Numbered from the stretch's first letter, positions 43,407-55,442 are shown. The stretch: DNA of 64,000 nt from Planococcus citri (GCF_950023065.1 NC_088681.1:9858001-9922000); one strand, 5' to 3'. Numbers and translations: made by a program. Notes: generated by a model not told the origin, from the letters alone.

Positions 43407-44757
43407 TGATATAGTTCATTCTGGTAGAACTATGATAGAGAGAGAAGATATTATTCCCTACCTACCTATTTAGATTTTTCCTAATATTTCCTAAGGGAGA
43501 AATATTAGTATAAGTTACCAGAATAGCTCAATAGTAGAGGCTTTTTAAACGTTGTGCCGAATGACTATATTCAAATATTATGAGATGATGAGAGAAATAT
43601 ATTCTAACACCAAAACAATTTAAGATCATTTATTAAAACGTAATTTACAAAGACATCATTAAATCTTTTTACAAACATTTATGGTTGCCTGAGAACCATT
43701 TTAAGGCAGAGATAGAATATTTTTACATCAAAGTACCATAAAGTAACACTTGTATTTTCCAAAACTATCGATTACAAATATAACTTTGATAGGTAAAAAT
43801 AGAGAAATTGAGCCAAAGAGAACAAGATGCAATTTTATTCTAACTCCATTCGAAAGATATTTTAATAAATTAATTGACCAAGTACCCACGCCCTCAAGTG
43901 CTGTGGTATACTCGTCCATCTACTCTAATTAATCGCTAATGTTAATTAATTAGACATGAGTAAGTTGTTTCAAACTTACTTACCAAACTATTCAGGTTTT
44001 CCATCTCTATCAGGGGCCTTACAAATACCAAAGGCGGCGATGGAACTTAAGTAAACGAGGTACATTTTAATTCTTTGCACAATGTGTGCCTGACCGGTTC
44101 AGGGGACATTGCCAAAAAGATACAAATTAATGATCATCAGATCCATGACCAAATTAACATTGAATTATCCACTGACCGGAGTGGCGTAAATTAAAAGAGT
44201 AGACCATGATTTTCACCATCACTACTGTGAATAATTTCTATCATCTGATAAGAAATTATATGATAAAATCACGCCGATACAGACGTTCGCGACGAGGTAC
44301 CTTTTCACTGCAGGTTTAGGAGCCAAGTGGTTTTTGGCGCTAAAACAATTCAATTTATAGAAAATAGGGTTAAATAGGGACCTCCCCCTAGTCACGTGGT
44401 AAAAAAAGGGTAAGAAATGCTCGCGGCATCGGTAAATTTCAAAGGGATTCCGCGACCTGCCAAAAAGCGAGCATTCTTTGCAATAAATTTAGATAAATAA
44501 TGTTCTTATTTTCCTATCTTGAGCCATAAATGTCGCGGGGGCTGTCAACCCTTGTCTAATAAAGAACTCAAGTAAATGAGAAGGGTTGACCGCCTGTGAC
44601 TTCATCTGCACGAATACAGAGTATTTGTACATTTCTAACTCACTAAATAGTTAACACGTTTCCGAATAATATTATAAGTAGGTATATATAGCATCCCTAT
44701 AGCTGGTACCTATCATAGGAACCACCTAAGCCGATGCGGGCCATCTACACTATGTCA
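43407..44757. mobile_element. AATT-flanked TIR element, copy 2, uninterrupted
   Basis: 1,351 bp with ends TGATATAGT and ACTATGTCA and AATT outside each end. It is the intact sister of the interrupted copy at 19678-24739 and shows its empty sites for four later insertions. It contains TGTCAACCCTTGTCTAATAA with the complement AAGGGTTGAC about 40 bp later, a conserved stem-loop near the right end. No protein is encoded. It ends 135 bp from the lipase stop codon. Confidence 0.8.
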
Positions 44758-44891
44758 AATTAAAAAAAATTGAAACAATTTGTAAAGTATCTAATTAATT
44801 TGTGGAATCATAACAAAACACTTTATTTTGAATTATGTAGTTGAATAAAAAATTACTTAGGTATTCTACTTAGATAGGTACCTAATGTAAT

Positions 44892-46867
44892 TTATTTGAG
44901 GCTCAAATGATCCATATTCTCAGGAGGAATTGGTATCGCATATGGTGACTGGTGGTTAGTCTTGAGATAATAAGTACCCGTGTCTCTGCCAACCAATAAA
45001 ACAAAATCAATCAGTAGGTATAGGCGTATTAATTTTCATGTGAAACAAAATTGTAGGTACAGTACCTAATTGAAAATAAATCCGGACATACTTTTCATCT
45101 ACTGGTGGTTTGCAATATTCTCCTACTTCTATGTATTTTTTTGAATGCCCATCACACTTTCTGAAGGTAACATAATACGAATTGTGATCGCACTTTCTAG
45201 CCATAAATTTTACTTTTGAATTGACAGATTCGGAAAAAACCTCAGTCGCTCGACGATGACTACATGATATGCTCTCTAGACACAAAAATATCGAAAATTG
45301 TATAAGTACTTATTTGTAGAATATTCAAAGTATAGGTACATTACAATTAATATTTTAATTTCAATGATGCAGATTAGCAATGAGGATGTAAAAACATACC
45401 TTGGTACTCATCATCACCACATCCAGGTTGGAATGTCCCTTTATTGAGATAAATATCGTAATGGGCGTTTGAAAAATAGACTCCGCATATTCCCATATTT
45501 GAATGAAGTACATCAACAAACTTTGCATGGTGTCTATTTAATATATTATGAGGTGCTGTAAAAGGCCATTCAAATTTTGGAAACGCTGGATCCAAACCTG
45601 TAAATTAAAAAATTAAAAAATGAAATTGTTTTTTTTTTTCAACTATTAAATTCAAAATTAATTACGTGAGCGCCAATTGTGACTATATGAATTCTATAAC
45701 ACTATTAAGCAATTTATGACAACAATCTCGATAGATTTTGAATGAGTTTTCAACACTTTCTCAATATTTAATCAAATTCTCATTTTCAAATAGAAAGATA
45801 GGTAGTTCTGATTGTTCTTTCTACAGATACCTTATTGGTGTTTCTTAGATAGGTTAAGCACCGTAGTTACCGGTAATTCGAGGAACAATTTTTGGTCTGA
45901 AATGGACTCCAAATCGAGCGCAAACTTGAGCTCCCATACTCCAACCAATGACGTGAAATTGGTCTACAGTTACATATTTCTGGTCTGTAGTGAAGTATAA
46001 AATTAACCATCTCTGCCAAACATCGTCCTGCGAGTGATATGCAATGAAAAGCTGTGTCAAAATAACATTCATCGACAGCCATCGCTCCCCAATCTACCAC
46101 CACTATGTTGAATTTTTTCTGCAGTTTGAGGTATTCTATATTATTTTTTACGAAAATGCAGATAAGTATAAAAAATGTACGCTGATTGCTACATATTAAG
46201 CAGCGAGTTTTAGTGTTTATAGAAATGTCAGCGAGTAAAATTACCATTACGAAGATCTACCATTGCTTGTGGACGGTCTTTAGATCCTGTATAACCGTGT
46301 ACTAAAATTTTGAAATCCGCTTTTGGTATAAATGGGGCATTTTTTATTGAATTTTCATCGTATAGTATCAACTCTTCGTACGGTTCTGATAACCTAAAAT
46401 ATATATATATATTTTTTAAACTGTAAAAAAAGTATTTATCAATACGTACATACATGCCAAATAGGTATATAGGTACCTACTCTGTGTATAAATAAAATGA
46501 AATTTTGCCTCGTTCGCAGGTAGTAATGGGTTTTGGACATTTTGGATATTCACAATCTGCAAATTACGTTACAGGAACAATATTAAATCATTTAAACAAT
46601 AAGTAAGTTTATTATTCGTAAGATGATTTTTTTTTTAATGTTCATTGAACTGCGCCAAATGGAATTTTTCTTTCATATAAAAAAATAATTATGTAGGTAA
46701 GTATTTATTTGATGATTAATTATTTTACTCACTAGACTTTTCAACTTCTACAACCTGAAAAATAAAATAAAAATTTTCAATAATTTCTTCAAAAATTACC
46801 TACTTACTAATTATCCTTCACTCACCAATATTACAATAAATACAAGTAAAATTAATCTAAGCATCAT
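44892..46867 (-). CDS. Secreted neutral lipase, pancreatic-lipase family (one apparent frameshift)
   Basis: Lipid or ester hydrolase of the insect pancreatic-lipase-like family, predicted secreted. Eight exons: 46867-46826, 46754-46733, 46556-46481, 46393-46245, 46135-45871, 45597-45400, 45275-45092 and 44985-44892, all GT-AG. The start MMLRLILLVFIVIL is a signal peptide. Motifs in order: ISFYLYT, ILVHGYTGSKD (oxyanion region), VVVDWG, GWSMG with the catalytic Ser, GLDPAFP with the catalytic Asp, FVDVLHSN, and CSHRRA with the catalytic His, then GTYYLKTNHQSPYA at the end. Total about 343 codons, near the family norm. The acceptor at 46136 was preferred over 46119 because it keeps frame and gives EYLKLQKKFNIVVVD. 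In exon 5, between CLAEMVNF and TTDQKYVTVDQFHVIG (about 45985-46015), the frame shifts by one base, which is either a real lesion or a sequence error. Confidence 0.88.
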
Positions 46868-46920
46868 CTCGCGGTAAGGATCTCCCTTGAAAAGCAATCT
46901 GCACAGGCTGGTGCTTGGTC
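46868..46920 (-). promoter_or_regulatory. Truncated upstream region of the lipase gene
   Basis: Only 53 bp separate the lipase start codon from the palindromic element beginning at 46921. Either the core promoter lies within these bases or transcription starts inside or beyond the element. No TATA box is evident in the 53 bp. Confidence 0.3.
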
Positions 46921-48320
46921 TATATGTTAGGTACCAAGTCCGAAATTGTACAATTCGGGGTTGGTACAGCCAATTTTGTACCATCTCCGAAGTGTCCGGA
47001 CCAAGCGTGAATATTACTTTTTCATCGGACTTGGTTTGTACAATGCACGGAGGGTCCGGACAAAGTGTTCGACTTGGTACAATTTGTGTTGTGCAAAGTC
47101 CGAAATATAGTTTTATAATGAATGAATTCGAATTTTACATCCCTTCATTCCATAAATATTGAACCAAATTAAAGGAAATTTAAAGATGACTCTAAAATAC
47201 ACACCACCAGCAGAATTTTCAGGTGCTGAAATTCATTTGTTGATTTTTGGGGAAATTTTTAAAGATTCAAATATTGCTATGCTCACTTCTCAAAAAAAGA
47301 AAATGAAAAGATCAAATTGAGGTACTTACTAACTAAAATGCTGAAATTTGGTTTTGACTCTCTATTTTCAACTTCTCGAGTCGTTTGGTGGTGGTTTTGA
47401 TTTTTTTGGGCGGTATTTATGCACAGGCAACTTAGGCAGCTGCCTAGGGCTGCAAATTTTCAGAAGCACAAAATTTTGAAGCGTTTTCATCTCGATTTTT
47501 GTGATTTTTTTTATATTTCTAAATTGTGTATAAGTATTTAGAGCAAAATTAAAATTTAGCATAAACCTGTATTAGCCATCGATCTTTATGATCTTTTAGA
47601 TAAATTTTTTCAAAACCATTTTGTATTAGTATTAGTTCAAATCCAAAATTTTTTCAATTTTTTAAAAAATTACTGGAGAAATCTGCTATTAACTCAGAAA
47701 ATTGATAATATGGTACAAACCAAATTTCAGCCTTTCACGACAATTTGTTGAAATTTTGACTTTGAAAAATCCATAAAAAAATGAATTTGGAATCTACACA
47801 TAAGTATTAGTGCGTAGTTTTCAAATGAGTAAGGCACGAGAATTTCACGAGTAGAGAAGTTGAAAATAGAGAGTAAAAACCAAATTTCAGCATTTTAGTT
47901 ATAGTAAGTACCTCAATTTGATCTTTTTATTTTATTTTATTTTTTTTTTGAGAAGTGAGCATAGCAATATTTGAATCTTTAAAAATTTCCCCAAAAATCA
48001 ACAAATGAATTTCAGCACCTGAAAATTCTGCTGGTGGTGTGTATTTTAGAGTCATCTTTAAATTTCCTTTAATTTGGTTCAATATTTATGGAATGAAGGG
48101 ATGTAAAATTCGAATTCATTCATTATAAAACTATATTTCGGACTTTGCACAACACAAATTGTACCAAGTCGAACACTTTGTCCGGACCCTCCGGGCATTG
48201 TACAAACCAAGTCCGATGAAAAAGTAATATTCACGCTTGGTCCGGACACTTCGGAGATGGTACAAAATTGGCTGTACCAACCCCGAATTGTACAATTTCG
48301 GACTTGGTACCTAACATATA
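46921..48320. mobile_element. 1.4-kb palindromic element, TATA ends
   Basis: TATATGTTAGGTACCAAGTC at 46921 and its complement at 48320. Arms of about 475 bp match closely, with reiterated CCAAGTCCG, TTGTACCA and TCCGGACC motifs, then TCATTCATTATAAAAC and a pair of blocks with CACCAGCAGAATTTTCAGG. The loop is about 450 bp (47395-47850). A TA duplication is likely at both ends. No coding frame. Confidence 0.88.
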
Positions 48321-48857
48321 CGTTGAACGAATTGACTAGTCATATTATAATGATCTCTGAATCACTGATTGAAAAATTTCAGTTCATATAGGTATCGCAT
48401 TATCGTGTATGATCAACTGGTACTTTGTTTGAATTTCGTACTTAAAAAGAACAAAATTATAAAAATTTATGATTCAAATATCTCTATTTTCCGTTTTGAA
48501 AAACGAAAATTTCGAAAAATTGCCAGATAGGTACCTGATTTTTTGACATTGAATTGTTCTCATTGGGTAACATGTGTCATTATATTTTTTTTTTAAAGTT
48601 CGCTGCGCATGTGGTCGTATAGGTACCTCGTTGGATTCAGTTCCCTATGAAAAATGTGATGGAATTTAGAATTTTTCATCAAGTTAATCCCGTAGTTCCT
48701 ACCTAGGCTGCTGGTTCGTTATTTATTTATTTATTTTTTATTTTTAGTGTTGGTTTTGTTCTGAAAGTGGAAAAATTCTTTGGAATGAATGTTCTCGTAG
48801 ATGGATGGGCCGATTTTTTTTGAAATTTTCATACATAGATGTTGTCTAAAGCCTGGT
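48321..48857. other. AT-rich spacer
   Basis: No gene or terminal repeat is recognised. Contains a (TTTA)n stretch at 48720-48745. Confidence 0.4.
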
Positions 48858-48865
48858 ACACACGT

Positions 48866-50112
48866 CAATACCACCTATAGTAAAAGGCCTGAGCGCTGTT
48901 TTGTGACGTCATCACTAGCGGGGAATACTTATGTATCTAACATATCTTAATACACTATAGAAATGAAAGAAAAATGCACTCAAACGAATTAAATCGGGTG
49001 AAAATTTCATTTTTCATATTTTATTCACATGAATAATGAATTTATGATCACGTAGGAATGATTTAAATGAAAAAAAATGAAAAAATTAGGTTATAAACAA
49101 CACTATTTTTCAACATCAAAGATGAAACTGATGAAAGTTATACATAAACTTGACAAAATTATACCTTCTGGAGGAAATCACAACACTCACTGGTGAAATA
49201 GAATAAAATAATCGTCGAATATTTGTTAACTTGTCAAAATCCCACTAAAATAAATTGATATCAACTCTATTCCAATATATGTGACGCGGCATATGAAAAG
49301 GTTACCCCGACCAAAAAATGGATTTTTTTTTATTTTTTCATTTGCTATTTTCATGTAAAATTTACAGTAGAACACTTAGAACGCATTTTTATCGAAAACT
49401 ACTTTTTTGATTTTTTTGCTTGGGGTAACCTTTTCGTATGCCGCGTCACATATGTATTCCATAAAAACCACACATGATGACATGACAGGTAACTGTTTAG
49501 TTTCTTCTGCAGCAATGTGATTGATAAAAACAATTTCTCTGATTTTGCTGACCAACTTGAGTGATAAATTAATGACTCGAACACTTTCAGCTAATTGGTT
49601 TGAGATGTTAATGGTTTTTTGATTAGATATCCATTGTAGTTGGATGGTTGTATTCATGATGCAGATTCAAAAAGCATTGTAGATTATACATATGGTTCAC
49701 TATTCATTTCACTGCAACGTTATTCCAGTAAAACACAGGCACTAGTACACATCAGTTTTCATTTTTTAATTCACTTCATAAGATTATGTAGATCTACACA
49801 TTCAAATCACATATCAGTCACAACACAAACAGATTGCAAAAAATTCACTTTTATACAAAAAGAAAGTAAACCAATACCGCCAATAGTTGAAAACAACAAT
49901 ATTTCGTCACTATACCACATTTTAGAACGAATATTAATTAAAATATCATCATTTTTATAACTTTTTAAACAAAAGTTTTACTCAATTTCACGAACTTGCC
50001 ATTCAAGTATACGTTAAAATTCAAATGGTAAACACAATCGAGTCCCTCTTAGGTGTGACGTCAGAAGGTGATAATGATTCAGCGCTCAGGCCTTCTACTA
50101 TAGGTGGTATTG
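48866..50112. mobile_element. hAT-like element with perfect 8-bp target duplication
   Basis: Ends CAATACCACCTATAGTA(A/G)AAGGCCTGAGCGCT-type, inverted to a few mismatches, flanked by ACACACGT at 48858-48865 and 50113-50120. CA...TG ends with an 8-bp duplication fit hAT. TGACGTCA-like motifs lie inside both ends (48902, 50056). The 106- and 93-codon frames at 49376-49960 show no transposase signature. A smaller MITE is nested at 49280-49450. Confidence 0.88.
49280..49450. mobile_element. 171-bp MITE nested in the hAT-like element
   Basis: Inverted ends TGTGACGCGGCATATGAAAA and complement, continuing through GGTTACCCC, with TA at 49278-49279 and 49451-49452. The middle is about 100 bp of A/T-rich sequence. 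Confidence 0.85.
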
Positions 50113-50204
50113 ACACACGTTCCGATATATTTGACAAACCAGATTGGTCAAATTGATAAAATTTATCAAAATATATTTGGTTGCATGGAAAGTCAAATGT
50201 ATTA

Positions 50205-50995
50205 GATCATGTCGCACCTCGGGAGTTATAAGGTCACATCTCAAAAAAATGAAATTTTACAGGAGAGTGCTTTTCTTTTTTTTAAAAACTTGATTCATTA
50301 TTTTTGTCAACTTATAATTAATTGTGAGGAATGCATAGCACCTCTTTTTAAAGATCTGGTATCCTACCTTCATTTAGCATAAGAACACTTTGAAAAATAA
50401 AATCTTAAAGAGGAAATATTTCAATGTTTGGAAAACATTTTGAGATAGAACCTTTCATTAAAGTTGATGTGGAGGCGAAAGGAAGCGTCCAAAAAAAATT
50501 TTATGTTAACAAAGTTGTAGAGAATTAAATTTCCAATCGACATAATGTCGGTAGTTTTTTTCTAGAGTGCTTAGTTTTTGAGTTTTTCTCAAAAAACTAA
50601 AATTTCATGATACGTGCAAATTCATTTTTTTGAAAAGTGATCAATTTAAAAAAAATTTTCCATTTGGTACAAACCAATAAAAAATGCACTCCTTGTGACT
50701 ATTTCTAACTGACAAACATTCAAAACAATCAAAACTATTTGTTAACACTTTGTATGTACGAAATTTGCTAAAAAAGGTGGAGTTTTTTGAGATGTGCCCT
50801 TATAACTCCAAACAACTTGCAATGTTGTTGAGATTTTGAGTTAGGCCATTTGCGTTTTTTACTAGATCTAGATAATGTACCCAACTCAAAGTGTAATTTT
50901 TGGTTGATGGGGGTCATACAAACCCCAAAAATGCAAAAACATCAAAATCAATTTTTTTTGAGATGTGACCTTATTACTCATGAGGTGCGATGTAA
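50205..50995. mobile_element. TIR repeat with GTCGCACCTC ends
   Basis: CATGTCGCACCTCGGGAGTT near 50209 is the near-complement of sequence ending GAGGTGCGATGT at about 50993. TAAGGTCACATCTCAAAAAAA and complement follow inward. A fragment of the right end is at 42736-42850, and TCTCAAAAAAGT(G/A)AACTTTTA in gene A (25590) and B (32690) introns resembles the inner left end. Non-coding. Confidence 0.6.
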
Positions 50996-50997
50996 AG

Positions 50998-51162
50998 GCT
51001 CTGATAATCGACGTTTTTTTTTCTTCAAATTTTCAACGTTTTGTTGATTGATGACACCAATTCTGAAAATAGAAATTATTTATATTTTCAGAATTATTTT
51101 CAGAGTTGGTGTCTATGGTGTCTCCGATCAACAAAACGTTAAAAATTTGAGAAAGACATCAT
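50998..51162. repeat. 165-bp imperfect palindrome
   Basis: CTCTGATAATCGACG...TCAACGTTTTGTTGAT...GACACCAA on the left pairs with TTGGTGTC...ATCAACAAAACGTTA...GATGTCTTTC-like and CATCAGAG on the right. Could be a small MITE or a stem-loop. Boundaries are approximate. Confidence 0.55.
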
Positions 51163-51209
51163 CAGAGCGTCCACACAACCAAATATGTTTGATTGAATTC
51201 AATTTGATT

Positions 51210-52960
51210 TGACAAATCAAGTTTTGTAATTATAATTGTAATTACTCAAGTAGCTTCTTGGGTAGGTAATTGCAATTAATATTACAAAAATTGGTACCAA
51301 AAAAAGAATAAAAAGGGGAAAAGGGTCATATCAAAAGCAAAGCCGACAATAATGTAACACCGCAGGGGGTGTAAAATATTTTCTCCATATCAAAAGCAAA
51401 GTGGACAGTATGTAACAATGCAGGGGGTGTAAAATATTTTCTATAAAGCGAAGCCGACATCAGTTTTAAAATGTAACACCCCAGCGCAGGGGTCACAAAA
51501 TACAAATTTTCTATTGTTCAATTTTCAAATTTATTTTTCAAAATTGAACAATGGAAAAGATTTTATCAATAAAGCGAAGCCGACCCCTGTGTTGTTATAT
51601 TTATCAAAAGGGAAGCAGACATCAGTTTTAAAATGTAACACCGCAGGGGTCGTAAAATATTCTTATCTAGAGTGTTATCTTTCCCATTGTTCAATTTCAA
51701 ACATTTCAAATTTGGTTATTTTCTAAAAGTTATAAAATCAAAGTGATTTGCCTCCTAATGATTTTAAATGACCCTTTGTATTCCCTCATCTGTCTCCCTT
51801 ATACCTAAATGTAACACCACAGGGGTTATAAAATTTTCTCTATCATTCAATTTTGAGAAATGTTTTTAGAACACCTGCAGGTCTTTCATTTACACAAGTT
51901 CAGTACCTAGACACCGAAAGCAGGTGGTTACCATTTGAGAGGGGTTTTGCGATAAGGGCCCTTGTGGCGATATTTCGATTTTTTAGGAGAGAGAAAACAT
52001 CAAATTGATTTGATTTTTTTTATTTTTGGGTGCAGTGTTGTCTTGCACATAGGTTGGATGGGAAATTTTGACAAAATTTGTTCATCATAGCCTGATATCC
52101 GTGATTTAGAAAAGGGACCTTGTGGTGAACAGCCGAATTTACACAACGTTATAGACTACCCCGCAAAAAAATACCGAGAAATTCGGATTCGCCATGAAAT
52201 TTTACATAGGTAACAACAATAAAATAATTTTTCCATCGACCTTTTTTTTTTTTTTTTAAATCAAAAACAAACAAAAACTTTGTTTTTTGATTTCCCAAAA
52301 ATGTGAGTTTTTGAGTAAAGTATTCATGTTCAAGTAATTTTTAAAACGAGAAGTTGATGAGAGGCAAAATCTGATTGCACCATTCGATTTCTCGTGAAAA
52401 AGTAAGTCGGAATCGCCAATAAAAAAAAAAACATGGAATCACCAGTTCACCACAAGGACCCATATTGCGAAACACCTCTCATTTCTGAATCAAAACCCAC
52501 CAGTCATTTGTGATTTTGCTGTGCTCCCAAGAGGTTTTCTCAGTACTGTAGTGCTTTTGGAGTCGCATTATGCTTTCAAGATATATCGCGTTGTGCTCAG
52601 GAGCTTTCATAATAGCATAGTGTATTCGGAATCGTGTTGCGCTTTTTTTCAAAATTGTGTTGTGCTTTTTTTTGAAATTGCGTTGTGTTTTTTATTTTAA
52701 AATTGCATTGAGCTTTTTTTCAGCAACAGTAAAGTTGTAGTGCTTTTTTCAAATTTGCGTTGTCCTTCTCTTTACAAATTCGTGTTGTGCTTTTTTTCAA
52801 ATTCGTGTTGTGCTTTTTATTTCAAAATCGCGTTGTGCTTTTTTTCAAAATCGCGTTGTGCTTTTTCTTTTGAAATCTCATTTTCATTTTCAAAATTGCA
52901 ATGTGCTTTTTTAAAATTGTGTTGTGCTTTTTTCAAAATTATTTGAATGGAACTGTTTTT
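51210..52960. repeat. Minisatellite-bearing element, copy 2 (inverted), interrupted
   Basis: Reverse-complement counterpart of 33100-36640. Shared in opposite orientation: GTAATTATAATTGTAATTACTCAAG, AAGCAAAGCCGACA with TGTAACACCGCAGGGG, CATTGTTCAATTT, CACCAGTCATTTGTGATTT, GCATAGTGTATTCGG, then an array of GCGTTGTGCTTTTTTTCAAAAT units at 52620-52950. The frame at 52740-52946 is an array artefact. Confidence 0.8.
51937..52480. mobile_element. 544-bp TIR element inserted in minisatellite copy 2
   Basis: Inverted ends GAGAGG(G/T)GTTT(T/C)GCGATA-type with GGGCCCTTGTGG near the left end and CCACAAGGACCC near the right. ATTT abuts both ends (51933-51936, 52481-52484). The uninterrupted sequence is seen at 35950-35960 in copy 1. 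Non-coding. Confidence 0.75.
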
Positions 52961-53039
52961 TTAAAATCAGAATCAAATTTTTTTGGAATTTTTAATTATT
53001 GTCCAAATTTTTTTAATTTTCAAGTATCATTTTTCAAAT

Positions 53040-54370
53040 AACAATGAACTACTTACCTACAGAATATAAATATTGTACCAAAACCCCCTTGAAATATTAA
53101 ACCTTTTTGCTGAAGTTCTGAATTTTTTTTTTGAAAATTATCTTTTTTGACTATTGAGATGCACTGAATGGTAATTAAATTACAATAGAAATTTACAAAA
53201 TTCACACAAGCCCCAAAAAGCCAGTGATGTCATAACGTTATTTTTTTCAGTTAACGTTATTTTTCTGTTATTTTGTTACACAGATAATTCCATTACGTTA
53301 TGTTTTCCATTTATTGTTATTTTACCATTTCATTTTTCCATTATTTTGTTATTTCATTTTGTTTTTCGTTATAGTACCTTGGTTGCCCAAATTGGTGTCT
53401 AACCAACTTGAAAAAAGTTGAAACACCCAAAAAAACGAAGCCATCGGGGGGGGGGGGTTACTTTTTCCAATTTCAGCATTTTCAGCATAATTTTCATTTC
53501 TTTGCTCTTTCAGTCTTTTCTTGTACATTTTGTGAGCAAGTTTTATATATACAAATTTCAATCATTTTTTAAAATCAATTTTTTGCTGATTTGAGAGGTT
53601 TCAGCAACACCACTTATTTTAATTTTGAAGAATTTAATTGATTTTTTTTTTTTTATTTCAAAAAACATGCATATTTTATTTTTGTACATTTTACAGATTT
53701 TTGATTATTAAAGCAGCAATTTTGTTAATCAAGTTGTTTTTATTGAATTTTCAACAGTTTTTTTTTTGCTCTAAAAAAGCGAAAATAACGGGGAAAAAAC
53801 GCAAAAAAAAAACGATTATCATTTCGTTTTAGCATGAAGATTTTTTCATAACATTATATAATTTTGTTAACGTTTGTTCCGTAGAAAATTTCATTTTCAG
53901 TTATCATTTCGTTATTATAACGGAAAAAATTCCGGTTTTTTCATTTTTCATTACGTTATGAATAACGTTATGACAACACTGCCGAAAACCCCGATCACAG
54001 TTCGGGTTTTGGGGCTCACGTTCTGGGCTTGGGAATATAAATAATGTACCAAAAACCCCTTGAAAGTTGGAATATTGAACTTCTTCTTGCTGAAGTTGTA
54101 ATTTTTTTTTTTTGAAAATCATCATTTTTGACTTTTGAGATGCACAGAACAGTAATTACAATAGAAATTTACAAAATTTACAAGCCCGAAAAGCCCCAAA
54201 AAGCCCTGATCAATGTTTGGGTTTAGGGGCTCACGTTCTGGGCTTGGTTTTCAGAGGAAAAGGTTTCAGGCTTTGTAGGTTACAGTTTTTAAGGTTTTGG
54301 GGCTTGGACATTCGGGCTTCAAAGAAATAATCGGGGCTTTTTCGGGTTTCAGGTCCTGGTCCTGGGCCGG
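53040..54370. repeat. Direct duplication of about 180 bp flanking a hAT-like insertion
   Basis: 53060-53220 (TATTGTACCAAAACC, TTGCTGAAGTT, GAGATGCAC, ATTTACAAAATTCACA) is repeated at 54035-54195. CCGATCACAGTTCGGGTTTTGGGG at 53990 and CTGATCAATGTTTGGGTTTAGGGG at 54206 are a second copy of the next segment. A GGGC(T/C)-rich end follows, closing CCTCATCCCTGG at 54372. Confidence 0.6.
53222..53981. mobile_element. hAT-like element with reiterated AACGTTAT
   Basis: Ends CAGTGATGTCATAACGTTAT and AATAACGTTATGACAACACTG. Flanking CCAAAAAGC and CCGAAAACC could be a mutated 8-bp duplication. ACGTTAT/CGTTATTTT motifs recur inside both ends. Non-coding; the T-rich frames are artefacts. Confidence 0.65.
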
Positions 54371-54588
54371 GCCTCATCCCTGGATAGTTCCCATGTAACA
54401 TGAAAAAAATTTATGAAATACAATATACTCTATAAATATTATGAAAAAAATTGAAAACTTAATTTTAATAATTCAATGAAATGAACATCTGCAGGAACGT
54501 TTGCAGGTACACTACAAAAGCCCGTACTATCATGTGGTTTGGCACGGTAATTGCGATATTAAAATACTGCTCGTCATTATTTTACCCG

Positions 54589-55226
54589 CAGGGATGCGGA
54601 GCGGAACTGAACCGGAACGAACCGGAACGCTAAACCCCTAACTTTTGGGAGAATTTTGGCGGAGCGGAACGGAACCTGGAGCAACTTTCAAAAAATATGC
54701 AGGAGCGAAACCGGAACCGAACCGGAATAAAAATTTGGGTTTTTAAAGCTCCGACCTAACAAAATTTCTTGACCTTTAATGAACGATTTTCAAGATTATA
54801 GTGTGAACAAAAGGTGTTTTTGCTGAAATTTTACCTCAATAAACTAGAAAATTGTAAAAAGACATGGTAAATGACATGAAAAAGACCATTTATACAATGT
54901 ACTTTTGGAACAAAGCTGCAATTTTCAGCAATCAAAATTCAAATTTCTGAAATTTCTCATGTGAGCAGTGAGGTGGACTTTAAATTTCATTAAAACGCGC
55001 CTAATTCAACCATTTTTTTAAAATTTCGGGTATTTCAACATTTTCAACTGAATGCAACCTTCTCTAAAACAAAAAAGAAAAATCGGAGCGGAACGGAACG
55101 CTAAACCGGAACGGAACGATATTTTTAATCGGAGCGGAACGATACAGGAAACCGGAACAGAATTATTTTTTATGTCGGAGCTGAACCCTGAACCCGGAAC
55201 GAAATTCATTCCGCTCCGCATCCCTG
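54589..55226. mobile_element. hAT-like MITE with reiterated GGAGCGGAAC
   Basis: Ends CAGGGATGCGGAGCGGAA and TTCCGCTCCGCATCCCTG. Flanks TTTACCCG and TTTTACCG are near-matching 8-mers. CGGAGCGGAAC / ACCGGAACGGAACG motifs fill both subterminal regions. It is probably inserted upstream of the LINE tail that follows. Confidence 0.75.
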
Positions 55227-55442
55227 TTTTACCGAGCCCTCTACAAGAACAAGAATGTCATTGCGTTGCAAAGAATCAGAAGACACATGTCCATAAACAT
55301 CACTTGACTCTACCGGACTTCCAGAGGAGATGCTGCCGGGGTAATCGCCAATGTCCCCCCTCTCCACCTGCACATCACTGAAAGGAGTGTAAAATGGCTT
55401 CACAAAAACGATTATCCAGTCGTAGATTATTGCCATTTACCC

